Shown: positions 37,468 to 48,622 of the stretch, in pieces | Layout of the letters: every line of letters begins with the position of its first letter | Position numbering within the stretch: position 1 is the stretch's first letter | Assembly: GCA_026545225.1 (NCBI GenBank) | Contig: CM048852.1 | Coordinates: 14,716,146 to 14,780,145, forward strand | Direction of reading: 5' to 3' | DNA from: Cornus controversa | Lineage: Eukaryota > Streptophyta > Magnoliopsida > Cornales > Cornaceae | DNA length: 64,000 nucleotides | Notes under the pieces: model-generated | Databases searched by the model: none | Told to the model about the DNA's origin: nothing | The model's input: only the letters and a program-made list of their open reading frames with translations | Made by a program: the position numbers and the translations under genes

Positions 37468-38330
37468 TCCCTTCGAAAAGTTGATCGTCTCCTACGGACG
37501 TTAAATTGTAGGTTTTGTATGTATTTTTATCCTTTAATTTCTTTAATTTTCTTTGATTTCAATTTTTAGTTTAGTTCTCTTAAGTTTTCTTTCAATTCTA
37601 GTTGCGTTTTAATATTTTTTTTTGAGTTTTTGATGTATAAGTTGCTTCCGGAGGATGCCAAGAGGTGTACCGAGGTATTTGGACTCAAGACGGGTGAAAA
37701 AACGTGTTCTGAGTCGACCTTGGGCGATGGAGACTTAAAAATTACAAGTCTCGGTCGACCTTGGGCGATGGAGGGTCAAACAGGCCAACAGGAGGGGGAT
37801 CAATTGCCCATGAATTTCTAAGAGAATACCCACCAGCAGGTGGGCGATCGATTGCCCATGGCTGGGGGGATCGATCGCCGAGGCCCATGGAGGGGCTGCT
37901 CGAAATTTTGCTCTATATATGGTCCATCTGTCCTATTTTGATGCAACTACTTGCTTCCTTAATCTCTTTGAGCTCCAATTTTAGTCCTACTTCAACCGGA
38001 AAATTATTTTCTTCAATTGGTGATTTTTAAACAAGTAATTATCATTGATCATCATCAACATCAATATCAAAACCAGATTGATCATCACTAGTTCTCAAAG
38101 GAAACTCTCACTTTTTCAAGTTCTACATCAAAGTAAGGAAGTTTTTCTTTGGTGAAATTGTGCAAATCTTTTTGAGGGCTTTTGAAGACCAAGTTTGGGG
38201 GATCAAATTGGTGCATTGAGTTATTCAATTTGGGTGAATAAATTGCCAAAAAGAGGAGGTTGAAGGATACACTTTTATTGTGCACGCCAAGTGTTTGGTT
38301 TAATTCCTCAACCAAACTTTTTCTATTTCT
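37468..38330 (+). other. Pol-env spacer of A, with a word cassette
   Basis: No gene. A T-rich stretch at 37500-37630 precedes a GC-richer block at 37712-37882. That block has repeated GGTCGACCTTGGGCGATGG and GGGCGATCGATTGCCCATGG words, the analogue of the LTR cassettes but in the internal region. Confidence 0.6.
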
Positions 38331-39553
38331 ATGGTACCAAAGAGAGCAAGTCACCAAGGTGCCTCAATTTCACACAATCCTCGCCGAGCAAGGCATGATC
38401 CGACACCCAGTTCCTCAGGATCTCACCAAGAAGGTATTCATGAGAGATGGCATCCAAGGGCCTTGAACTTTGAAACAACGTTTGACATCGCCGAACTTTA
38501 TGGTATGTTTCCCGAGACACGATGGGGGATTTCTGACATCCATCGTCGTCGGTCAACATCGATTTTTGTTCCACTCTCTTATACTATCTACCCGAGGCTT
38601 GTCAAGGTATTTTATTAGAACTTAATGCCGAAACCTGATGAGCGGGATGTGCTTATTTCTTCAGTAGATGGAACAGTAGTTCAGGTGGATATGTCATCCA
38701 TTGCGATTGCCATGGGTTGTCCTCATGAGTGCCCAGATGATTTGACTCATATCTATACTCCTCTACCCGACGATTTGTCAGTGGGTAATTTGGTTGCACG
38801 TTTGTGTGCTAATCAATTTTTCGGGCCAAAAAGGAATGTAGCTTCCAAGTCTTCCATGCCAAATCACTTATGGTTCCTTAATGTTGTTTTACTCAAGAAT
38901 ATATGTCACATTGGACATAAAACCGAGAGACGTCAAGAGTTTCTTAGATCCTTATATGCCATACATTTTAGGCATTGGCTGTCGTTCCCACAGATTGTCT
39001 GGGGCTAGATGGAAAAGTTCTATTCCAAGGTTGTGGCCAAGGCACCGGATAGTGCAAGTGACTGGGAGTTTCCATTCCTAACTATTATTCATCAGTTGCT
39101 TATTGCACAAGGGTATGCAGTCCATGAAGATGAGCTTGCCTTCCACATGATATTCATTATGGCTCGCATGACTGGAATTTGAGCCGATCTCATATGCACC
39201 AGAGAGTCATAGTTGCGCCTGGTGAAGTGTCTCGATTGGCCCAGGGAGGAGAACCTGTAGATATACCACCACCGGTGGAAGATCCAGAGGAGATGGAAGT
39301 AGAGGAAGAGGAGGTACATGCACAAGCTGGTGGCCATGATTCCCAGTATTTAGAGGGACAGATTGTTGGGTTGACAGCTCAGTTTGGCACCCTACAGATA
39401 GAGGTATCCACGTAGTTTGGAGCAATGAGGACTGAGATGGCGGATCACTTTCGTGACACTAGCCAAGACCAACTAGAGATGAGGAGGATGCTGCGTGCAC
39501 TGATGCGCCAGGCGAACTTGGATCCGGATGCTCAGTCACCACCACATCCTTGA
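38331..39553 (+). pseudogene. A env-like / plant retrotransposon-specific ORF
   Basis: It opens MVPKRASHQGASISHNPRRA, then RWGISDIHRRRSTSIFVPLS, PRLVKVFY, a stop, and a stretch with DVLISSVDGTVVQVDMSSIAIAMGCP. This matches the N-terminal pattern of the env-like protein of Athila elements. After a frameshift near 39000 it continues FYSKVVAKAPDSASDWEFPF. An acidic, proline-rich tail follows in a third frame (39179-39553, one TAG). Function in plants is unknown; membrane segments are not evident. Confidence 0.7.
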
Positions 39554-41121
39554 CAAAAAGGTAACTATCTTTTGTATTTTATTTTATTTTATTTTTAGTT
39601 TTTATTTTTCTTTTTAGTTTTATTTTTCTTTTTGTAGTTAGATTTTTATTATTATAAAAAAAAATTTATTTAGGATTTTTCTCTTTCATATTTATTTTCA
39701 TCCATATTATTTCACTGAATTTTTGGGGTATAGTGGGTTGTTTTGACAAATTATAACATCCAAGTTTGGGGGTGTGCTTGCATTACTTTCATGCTATTGG
39801 TTTGTTATATTTTCTTGTCACAACTCCATGGTCCTGGTAATATCGTTCTTACTCTTCTCTATGCTTTGATTGGGTGTACATTGAGGACAATGTATAGTTT
39901 AAGTTTGGGGGTGAGGCGATGCCTATTTTTGTGCTTATTGCATTATGGGGGGAAATTTTTGGTAAATTCTTCTTGTTTTAGGATTTTTGTTTATTTTATT
40001 TTCTTAATTTATTTATTTTGTTTTATTTTTAGATAGAATGTTTTGACATCATTCAAGGGATTAGTACCTTATGTAGGTGCTTAACTTGCAATTTTTGAGT
40101 ATGTTTTAAAATTTTGAAAATTGTGATTTAAATTAAGTGGTTTTAATCATGGTTTGCATTGATATGCTTTGGAGTGATTAATTTTAGTTTCCTTACATGC
40201 ACAAACACACTAGCATAATTTTGTGAGGTATAAACTTTGGTTGTAAGTTATTGAGTTACATATGCTTGATATTAATTAGTATCTCTTGAGAATGAGTACC
40301 GATGATGTGTTTTACTTGACTTCAATGAAAAAGAAAAAAAGAAGGAAAAAAAAAAGAAAAAGAATGTGATGAATAACAATTCAATTTGATCCTTTTCATG
40401 AGTAACCGGGCCTCTATGCCTCAGGAAGCACAGAGTGTTCGCGTGAAAAGTGAAAGGGTGAGAAAAGATAAGCTTTGGTTGTCTTGATTTGTAGCTTGAT
40501 TGATTTGAGTAATTAGGTTCTTCGGGGTATCTTAAAGCGTAGTGCCCTAAAGCCATCTGGTTTGGGAGCCACTGACTGAAAGCTTGCTATATGGATCTTT
40601 CAGAAAGCTTAATAGATCAAGACATTGCACAACCAATAAAGCAATGAAAAAAAAAAGAATGATGGAAAAAAATTGATAAAAGTCATGTATTCATGTTTGG
40701 AAGTATGATTTCAATAAGGGGAGCTAATGAGTTGAAGGGGTATGTGCCTTAATATATTCAGAGTTAGGTTATGCCACATGAGATGAATGCTAGTTCACTT
40801 TTCACGAGGAAGCTAGAGTTGATTATTTTGAGATATGTTGATGTGAATTATGTGTGGGGACCATTGATTTGAATTATAGAATTTGAAAGTTTGGAATTAA
40901 TGTTGAAACAGAATTTTGAATGTTTGTGGGTAACATTTTTGGAAACCCTCACGAGACTATACTCGTCCACTTAGGGGAACCTAGGGGTTTAAAGGCTTGT
41001 TGCATATGCTAAATGCAATCGTTTCTCCTACGAAAGTGGAGTTGGGTAGTTTAGTTAGTGTTTAGTAATTTCTTTTGTTTTAGTTTTGTCTTATTCTATT
41101 ACTAAGGGACTAGCAATATGT
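39554..41121 (+). other. A 3' non-coding region with internal PPT-like motifs
   Basis: No gene. Exact copies of AAGTTTGGGGGTG lie at 39762-39774 and 39901-39913, besides the true PPT at 41122. The poly-purine AAAGAAAAAAAG stretch at 40328-40363 and the CTCACGAGACT..CTAGGGGTTTAAA block at 40949-41000 are matched by minus-strand element B (57420-58210), so this region is conserved between Athila types. Confidence 0.75.
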
Positions 41122-41134
41122 AAGTTTGGGGGTG
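41122..41134 (+). other. Polypurine tract of A
   Basis: AAGTTTGGGGGTG abuts the 3' LTR start TGATCGG. It defines where plus-strand DNA synthesis begins. Confidence 0.88.
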
Positions 41135-42552
41135 TGATCGGCGTTGAATGTTACGCATTCTAGCCTCTTAACTTGTATATTTTATTCTCTTAGTGATAGA
41201 TTATTTTGTTATTTTACTTTGTTTTAGTGTTTTCTATATTTTCAGGGCCTTAATGATTATTTCAGTTAAAACTATGATTTTGGGCTTTTAAAGAAGACAT
41301 CCATGATGCTTAGATGAAGCTTACATCAAATGGATCCATTCAACCATTTATTTAAACTCAAATCAGCCCAAGATAGAGGTCCAAAAGAATTACAGCTGCT
41401 TAAGAAGGTTTCAGGCCTGAAGCCCAAATCTGCTTATAATATAGTCTTAATCCCATTTTAGAAAATGGACCAGAAGTGTTATTTTTAATCCTCAAATTGA
41501 CTTAATTTTTACTTAACTTAAACAAAATTCAATTCTGCACACTTTTGTATTTCACAGAAATTCCGTTAATCGGAATTCTAGTGGGTCAAAAGTTGGGTCG
41601 AACGTCAGCAGGAAAAACCCACCTGATTAGTGCTACGGGAAAACCTAATTAATTCCTAATTGGATTAGGACTTTGATGTATTCTCTTGGCTATTTAAAAG
41701 TGACAAATTGGGGCTGTATTGCGGAGGCTTGGCAGCAGCTTTGAAGAGCTTTTGGAGTGGAGAAGCATTGGAGAACAAGGCGTATCATGAGCGGCTAGTT
41801 CAACCATCAGGGTTTTGATGTAGCCCTAACTAAACATCACTGGTTTGATTGTTCTAATTATTGGGGATTTTTGTATTCATTCATAGATTGTATAATTTAG
41901 AGGATTCTTCTTATAGAATTGAGCAATAAAAGTCTTATAAATTCAGTTTCAATGATTTCTTATCTTGTCTTAGATACTTGATTGTTGTTATTGAACTCAT
42001 CCCTCTTGTTTTCTGTGATCATGAGAGTGATTATTACACAATGGTTTTCATTGAATATATCATTAAAAACTTTGATGGATTATACCTAGAGAAGATGAAC
42101 CATACTGCACCCTAGAGTAGAGTAGTTAGGCAGATGGCCCATGCCAATCGAAGATAGTCCATGACTTAGCCTTAATCATATGTTATCTTCTTAATGGATG
42201 GAGGTGAGCTTGTAGCCACCGACATCACTTATGCATGATATGATGCCCCATAGTTAGTTCAATTGGCCATTGATTGTGAAGTTAGTGGTGAAATCAATAA
42301 CCCTAGATTTATCTTATATTCTCTACATTCCTTAGTTTCTCTTGCTTTTGTTCAATTGCCTCATTAGTTAATTTAGTTATAAAAATCAGAATTCTTTTCT
42401 CTTAAATTTAATTAGAATTAATTCTGTATATCCAACTCAGCAGACCACAGTCCCTGAGGTTCGACACCCCTTTCGATAACCCTATTCTACAAGGAATTCG
42501 TTCTATTGCGAAGTATGGTAATTTTAATTGAGACGCATTCACACACGAATCA
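41135..42552 (+). mobile_element. A 3' LTR
   Basis: 1418 bp, the same length as the 5' LTR, with scattered substitutions. It ends CACACGAATCA, followed by the TCTAT duplication. Confidence 0.92.
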
Positions 42553-42557
42553 TCTAT

Positions 42558-43386
42558 CTCATGTCTCTGAATATAAGTTGTTCTATCTATCGTCTCAATT
42601 CAACCCCTGTCACACAAGTTTAGAACCTATTTCTAAGTTCAAACAAAGGCACAAATAATTACCCTATTAAACTAGGCAATCGTGACATGCCTCCTATACT
42701 ATCCTTAAATACCTTATTAGGTATTGACAATCCTTACATGCCTCCCTAACTATCATTATAAACCAAAACAAAAGATCTAACTTACTTAATACATTAATTT
42801 AATTTAACAAAAGTTCAATCACCACAATAAGATAACTCATACACAATTAAACTTATATCAAGTATATCATGAACAATTATGATTCAATGAATACAATAAA
42901 AGAAGGAAAAATAATACAACCACCAATTATGAGCAAGCACACAACCAAACCTCCAATGTACCTAAATTATTGAGGGAGTCTAAACCTAGCTCTAATAGGT
43001 TTTCGGGCCTATTCTGTCCCTAAGAACCCTATTTAACTATTCTAGAATTTTCTGGAATTTCTTGAGAATTTTAAAGATTTTTTAAATTTTATGAAAATAA
43101 AAATCTAGTTTTGAGGCACATTTTCTATACTACTTTAACCACAAGGGAATCTCATTTTGACTTTAAATTTAAAACCCAAGAGTATTTTGTCCCCAAAAGA
43201 TTACCAAACCTTTTCAAAAATTTAAAAACAATTTTAAAAATTATATTTCCTATTTTTCTAATTTAAAATCAATTTTAAAATATTTTAAAAAATATAAAAA
43301 TAATCTGGACTGGGCGCAAGTGGGCCCAGAGGTGGGCCTCGACAAGTGGGGCTTGTGGCCATCTTCCCTGGCCCTGGTGGCACGCC
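42558..43386. other. Old LTR-like DNA, no gene
   Basis: AT-rich, probably continuous with 32090-32646 before A inserted. The end near 43320-43385 turns GC-rich (GGGCCCAGAGGTGGGCC). I could not place it in a family. Confidence 0.35.
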
Positions 43387-43742
43387 CCCCATGTGATGAC
43401 ACATTCAGTGCCTACGACTTCCATGTCTGTACAGTCGATCAGGTCAAGGAGAGTGTGTCATCATTGTCAGCAGCTGGGTCATTATAGGTCTGAGTGTCCC
43501 AGCAGGCATTTGGCACCAGCAGATGGACAAATTTGTTACCTCTGTTATCAGACTGGTCATATAAAAGTGGATTGTCCTCAAGGACAGGGTGCACGGGGTA
43601 GGACGAAGTCTTTTAACCGAACCAATCAATTTTTGGCAAGTCAACTCGACTCAGTTGCAATGCCACAACCCCCCGCCAATACAGTCTGCTCGAGTTTTGC
43701 GAGCAAGTACGAGGAACCTTCCTAGTGGTTCAGGACAGCAGT
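43387..43742 (+). pseudogene. G: gag zinc-knuckle fragment
   Basis: A 110-codon frame has two CCHC knuckles, CHHCQQLGHYRSEC and CYLCYQTGHIKVDC, both intact at C-x2-C-x4-H-x4-C, followed by a basic and Gln/Pro-rich tail. The spacing is the same as in E4 gag, so it is Tekay-type nucleocapsid. No capsid precedes it and no protease follows; it is a scrap inside a mainly non-coding element. Confidence 0.8.
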
Positions 43743-44570
43743 CCAGGTATCAAAGAACTCATCCACAGTGATTGAGGTATATCCGTGATCTCTAACTTAT
43801 AAGTTATAACGATGATTTATGCAAGTATATTAAGTTGCATATCATGAGTATGTGTTGGTATACTAAGGGAATTGGGTCGTGCTTTCACGATTGCTTAGGC
43901 AGAGGATGTTCCAGGACTGTTCGTGGTCGTAGGTATTTTTCTAGTTATAGCCCGAGGGCTAGAATATTGGATTGTTTAGATGCATCATATGTCATATCAT
44001 GTATTATATGTGTTTATTTAGTTTAACATGTTATATGTTATGTGCTATGTGGAATATGCTATTTATGTGATTGAGCATTGCATTTTAGTATTTCATTATG
44101 CGTTACGTGGTTAGTGACGACATGTAGTCACTACTTAGAAGTCCTAAAATTTTGAGGATTTTGGTAAATCTAGGTAGATGTTTGAAAAATTGAGCTGATA
44201 ATGATGTTGAAATAGACATGTGGTGATAAATTTTGAGATTGTTAGATTAGTAGGATGTAAGATCCTAGACTTGGAATTGGATTCCATTGGGTGATAGCCG
44301 ATGAAACTAGGCTGAACTATGTGACTTATTTAGGTAAGTGCACCCTTTATGTGCCTTATTCTAGTTAGTGTGCTTGTTATGTTAAGTGCACGGGATTGAT
44401 GTAGATTGTAATGATACACGGGACTTTGGATTATGCCTAAGATGCATTCCAGTCAGAAAATCATGGTTGATAATGATGGAATGACTTTGAGTACTGATGA
44501 TCTCAATTATAGGGAAGTATCACTATGAGTGACTGATGTGATTAGTCAAGGATATTACCTTAGACTAAAG
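43743..44570 (+). other. Non-coding interior of G
   Basis: Medium-AT DNA with no recognisable domain. A pair of phrases, AAGTGCACCCTTTATG and AAGTGCACGGGATTG (44336-44395), suggests small internal repeats. Confidence 0.4.
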
Positions 44571-44575
44571 GTAGA

Positions 44576-45972
44576 TGATGTGGCTAAACTTGAATTAAAT
44601 GGTACGCTTATTTTTGCCCTTTTTCAAAATATAATTTAACCACTCACAAGAGCACGAATCTTTGTAGATACGGTTCTATATAGAGGGTATCGATCCCACG
44701 AGGACTAGTCGTAATTGTCTTAAAGAAAGATTAATTCCACTTTAATCCTAAAAATAAGGTTTTGAGTTTTGTTTATAAAACTATTGCATGAATGTAAAAA
44801 CAATAAATATAAAGAGTTTAAAAGTTGGGAGAGAGAACTAGGGGTTGTTTCCACCACTAGCCATTCACATGTTCATAAGTGTAGCAAGCTTGGGATTCAT
44901 AAATTAAATGCCTAACAATGTCATTAGGCTTGTGACCTCAATGACATATCAAAAAGATTAGTGTGTGTGCAAACCTATCATAAACCATCTTCAACAAGCA
45001 TAGCTCTTCAACCTAACTAACAACCTAATTACCCTACTCTCTAAGTGAACCTACATGCATCCAAACTACCTTATATTGGCATGGTTTGTACAAGCAAGCA
45101 CTACACATTCATTTAAAGTACCATTACCTAACCATCATTTGCATTTCTTGTGGAATATGCAAATGTTGTGCATTCATATGATAAAATCTACTCTAAGACA
45201 AGAATAAACTCCACATCAAATGAATATATATAAGAAATGTATAAGTATACATTGTCACTAGACTAGATAATCAACATTTAATTACAAATCCCAAAATGCT
45301 ACAAAAATGAACAAGTTTACATGACTAGGGGCTTCACCCACACCCTAGTAGAGAAGTTAGTTGCCCATAGCTGCCTTGCACTCTTCCATTGATGGAGAAA
45401 ATGAAGCTTCTTGGTCTGGTTCAACTCCTTCTTCCCCTCTCCCGAATGTTTCTCCCTGTGTATTCTGATGTGTATGAGAGATATGAGAGAAATGGCCTCT
45501 TTGTGCTTTATGGCCTCCTTTTTAACCTTGGGGCCCACCATATATATATATATATATCAATATATATACCAACTATATCAAGAAGGTCCCCAAAGGTCTT
45601 GTTTAAGTCAGACAATCCCTCTAAGTCGTTCAAAAAGGGGGATTTTGTTGTAAGTGGGAGAGCAGGTGAGCAAGTGGGCAAGTGGCTCTACAGAATCTTG
45701 ATCAATCGAGATTGGAATCTCGATTGATCGAGATTTCAATCAATCGAAATCAAGTCTTGATCAATCGAGATCTCGATTGATCGAGATGCCTTAGCTTTAA
45801 TTCTGAACTTTGCTCTTCAGCTGCAAATGGCCTCAAACTTTGCTCCTTTTACTACAAGACCTGCAATACATCAAAAACACAAAAATACCATAAACATATC
45901 TCGATAAACGTAGAAATGGGACTAACATATACAATAAAGAGGGTTCAAATGCATAGAATTGAACACTTATCA
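44576..45972 (-). mobile_element. Solo LTR 3 (TGATAAGTG...CCACATCA), 1397 bp
   Basis: It reads on the minus strand from 45972 to 44576 and is flanked by GTAGA at 44571-44575 and 45973-45977. Same family and exactly the same length as solo LTR 2. Its TCGATTGATCGA cassette is at 45694-45787. The GGATCGATACCC..CTTGTGAGTGG block at 44639-44705 lies near its 3' end. Confidence 0.9.
45694..45787. repeat. Palindromic-word cassette (CTCGATTGATCGAGAT), solo LTR 3
   Basis: Five to six copies of a 12-16 bp near-palindrome lie within 94 bp, including CTCGATTGATCGAGAT twice. It shares its word with solo LTR 2. Confidence 0.8.
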
Positions 45973-45977
45973 GTAGA

Positions 45978-46637
45978 GATAGACCGGATAGGTCTTGAGG
46001 TAAAGACTGTGGACTCTAGCGAGCGAGTGCTCCGGAGGATGTGAAAGTGAACTGTACATGGGGTTCTGTTGTTGGGCGTGTTATTATCGCCTAGGGATTC
46101 TAGTTTTGGAGATTTGATGAGACATGCCAAATATTTGAGCTTGAGTGAGCTAATGATAGTTGAGAAGTAGGAGCTATGTTAAACTCCAATTGTGGGAGCT
46201 TAGGACTTTGAGAAAGTCCCTAAGTAGTGATTTCATGTAAAAAAAAAAATGGGGATTGGATTGTGATTACAAGTTTGAGGGATTTAGATGTGTGAGGGAC
46301 AAGAAAGGCATGTAGTCGGGGTTGGACTAGCAGGAAGAAATGGCCTGGCCAGCCATTTCTCTTCGATTAGTACTTCTCTTACAATGTGTCAGGTCCAAGT
46401 GATTATGGAATTGATTCGATGAGTATTAGTAGATAAGGAAATGAAATCCGAATGTTGTGAGTATGGCAACTCTTACTCATAAATGAGTGTATGATTGAGA
46501 TTATGATGACTAGAGTAGGGTAGTTTAAACCGCTTTTCAGGTTGTGAGTTCCAGTACATGATAGAGTACTCAAGGGGACATGTGATATTCTTAGAAGGTT
46601 ACAGACTTTGGGATGATCATTGTGGTGCTGTCATTTA
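45978..46637 (+). other. Non-coding interior of G, continued
   Basis: No domain found. It leads into the tandem array and contains a short poly-A at 46240-46248. Confidence 0.4.
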
Positions 46638-47410
46638 GACGCAGTTTTGTCTATTGGCACATCAGTTGAGGTTCGGAGTCGTATGGACGCAGTTTTGTCT
46701 ATCGACCCAATCATTGTCACTTTGACGCAGTTTTGTCTATTGACAAGTGGTGGTGACTCTGGTCGCAGTTTTGTCCATTGTCGCATATGAGTGGTGTCAT
46801 CATTTAGACACAGTTTTGTCTATTGGCACATCAGTTGAGGATCGGAGTCGTATGGATGCAGTTTTGTCTATTGACCCAATCATTGTCACTTAGACGCAGT
46901 TTTATCTATTAACAAGTGGTGGTGACTCTAGGCGCAGTTTTGTCTATTGTCGTATATGAGTGGTGTCGTCATTTAGATGTAGTTTTGTCTATTGGCACAT
47001 CAGTTGAGGATCGGAGTCGTATGGACGCAATTTTGTCTATCGACCCAATCATTGTCACTTACACGCAGTTTTGTCTATTGAAAAGTGATGGTGACTCTGG
47101 GCGCAGTTTTGTCCATTGTCACAATTTTGGTTGGTGTTGTCACTTAGACGCAGTTTTGTCTATTGACACATCAGTGGTGGGGGATGCAGCTTTGTCTATT
47201 GGCACATCTATTGTTGGTTGGTTGTCGTCACTATGGACGCATTTTTGTCTATGGACACAACCCTTGATATTGTGATATTTGTTGATGGGCATTTTAGCCA
47301 TTTGACCCACCTGAGGGTGTGATTGTTGTCATTGAAATGCAGCTTTGTCTATTGACACACTTGCTGATTTGGGATTTTTATCATGAGAGACAGTTTAGTC
47401 TATGGATATA
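46638..47410. repeat. Higher-order tandem array, ~42-bp monomers in a 169-bp unit
   Basis: The core GACGCAGTTTTGTCTATTG recurs about 17 times. Four different monomers form a larger unit: successive starts of the monomer with ATTGGCACATCAGTTGAGG are at 46638, 46807 and 46976, exactly 169 bp apart each time. After about 47140 the order breaks down into single diverged monomers. Non-coding; the short frames across it are by-products. Confidence 0.9.
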
Positions 47411-48232
47411 TCATTGTGGGTGGTGTGACCCTGAGAGATTGAGTTTTGATTATCATATGTGATTTGATTAGTTTTGGGACATGACTGGGTTATGTCATGA
47501 GAGACTGACAGTGATAATATTATTGATTTGTCTTGATTAGTTGTTAATCGAGGAAAAGATGTGATGCATGAACGATAAGGGTTTTCATAGATTTTTGTTG
47601 CTTGTGAATCGTACCTTGTGGTACCAGTGAAATTGAAAGGATCCAAGGATTCATTATGAGACTTTGGGAGTAAAGATTTCATGAGTTTTGGAGAAAGGTG
47701 ATCGAACCAGCCCAGGATTGAGTTATCAATCCTTAACAAACATTGGCCTCAGATCATGGATGAAATGTGTAAGTTGGGATTGCGAACATGGTATTGTCTG
47801 GTGTGAGAACTTTGAGAATTGTGATTCAAGGAGGGTGAATTACTAGAAAGGGATGCCTATGCATACTTTCACTGATTGAAAAGTGGTTAGGTTGGAAAGT
47901 AAATTGGTTATAGTTTTGATCTTCCTAAACTTGGTTTGGGAGATAATTTATGGTCGTGTTAGTTACAATAGATGATGGCAGTACAGTTTTGGAGATATCT
48001 GGACATCGTTTGAGATATGCCAATAGTTTGATATTTTGTGAAATGTGGCGCAAGGTGGTGTGATGTAATAACCAAGAACCTAGTTGGTTATGGAGTGGAA
48101 GTCGCGTGTTGGATACTAGCGAGTTATGATTATTTTCTCTGATAAAAGTAAGATAGGGGAGGTCACTTAAGGTTTAGTGACAACCCCCTTGAGAGTCATA
48201 GTATGATGCTAATTTCGTGGACGAAATTCTTT
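47411..48232 (+). other. 3' end of G interior
   Basis: No gene. The closing phrase with TTTCGTGGACGAAATTC just before the PPT is the usual wording downstream of pol in Tekay/Del elements, which supports the family call although pol itself is absent. Confidence 0.55.
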
Positions 48233-48246
48233 AAAGGTGAGGAGGT
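48233..48246 (+). other. Polypurine tract of G
   Basis: AAAGGTGAGGAGGT lies directly before the LTR start TGTAGAGACTGG. Confidence 0.8.
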
Positions 48247-48390
48247 TGTAGAGACTGGAACCAAATTTAACCACTTTTCAAAATTTTTTATCATTTTCGC
48301 TATAAATACGTTTCGAATGATGTTTTAGATGTTTCGAGTGTGGAAAACATGTTATGAGGTTTTTGAAAGTTTTTGAAAAATTTGGAGAAG

Positions 48391-48408
48391 TTTGACTTTT
48401 TGGTCAAA
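48391..48408 (+). promoter_or_regulatory. Conserved U3 hairpin
   Basis: TTTGACTTTTTGGTCAAA is a 6-bp stem with a 6-base loop, about 150 bp into the LTR. It is present in nearly every LTR of this family here: 13800, 14358, 19780, 24128, 30385, 30905 and 62220. Its role is unknown. Confidence 0.6.
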
Positions 48409-48613
48409 CGGGGGCCCGGGATGAGGTCCGAGTGGGCCTGAAAATCTGGAAAATTTTTAAAAAATAATTATTTTTGATTTTGAGTGTAACGAAATGTTTA
48501 ATGAGTTAAGGAAGCGATTTCGAGGCCGTAGGAGTTTTTGAAATCGAAAAAGGAGCCTGGGAAGGTACGTTAAGTGACTTGGGGGCGTTTTGGTCATTTG
48601 GCACCCCAGATAT

Positions 48614-48622
48614 TATAAATAT
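48614..48622 (+). promoter_or_regulatory. LTR TATA-like box
   Basis: TATAAATAT lies upstream of a CT-rich initiator-like run (TCTCTCTCTCTAAATCTC, 48655-48675). The matching place in H (62443) and E5 (about 13590) has TTTAAATAT. Probably the retrotransposon promoter. Confidence 0.5.

Larger units (their letters stand above)
32647..42552 (+). mobile_element. A: Athila-type element, both LTRs, internally deleted
   Basis: LTRs of 1418 bp each start TGATCGGCGTTGAATG and end CACACGAATCA. The TSD is TCTAT (32642-32646 and 42553-42557). PBS for tRNA-Asp, then gag-protease-RT-RNase H, an env-like frame, a long 3' non-coding region, PPT and 3' LTR. The total of 9906 bp is short for Athila because part of gag and all of integrase are missing. 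The two LTRs look very similar by eye, so the insertion is younger than the Tekay nest. Coding is dead. Confidence 0.92.

Noticed and set aside
43393-43725. Zinc-knuckle protein as a possible host RNA-binding gene
   Set aside because: The two CCHC knuckles have the retroviral nucleocapsid spacing and match E4 gag layout, within an element ending in a PPT and LTR.
46916-47275. A 119-codon frame with repeated VLSI-type motifs
   Set aside because: It is a by-product of the 42-bp tandem repeats, whose length keeps a frame open.
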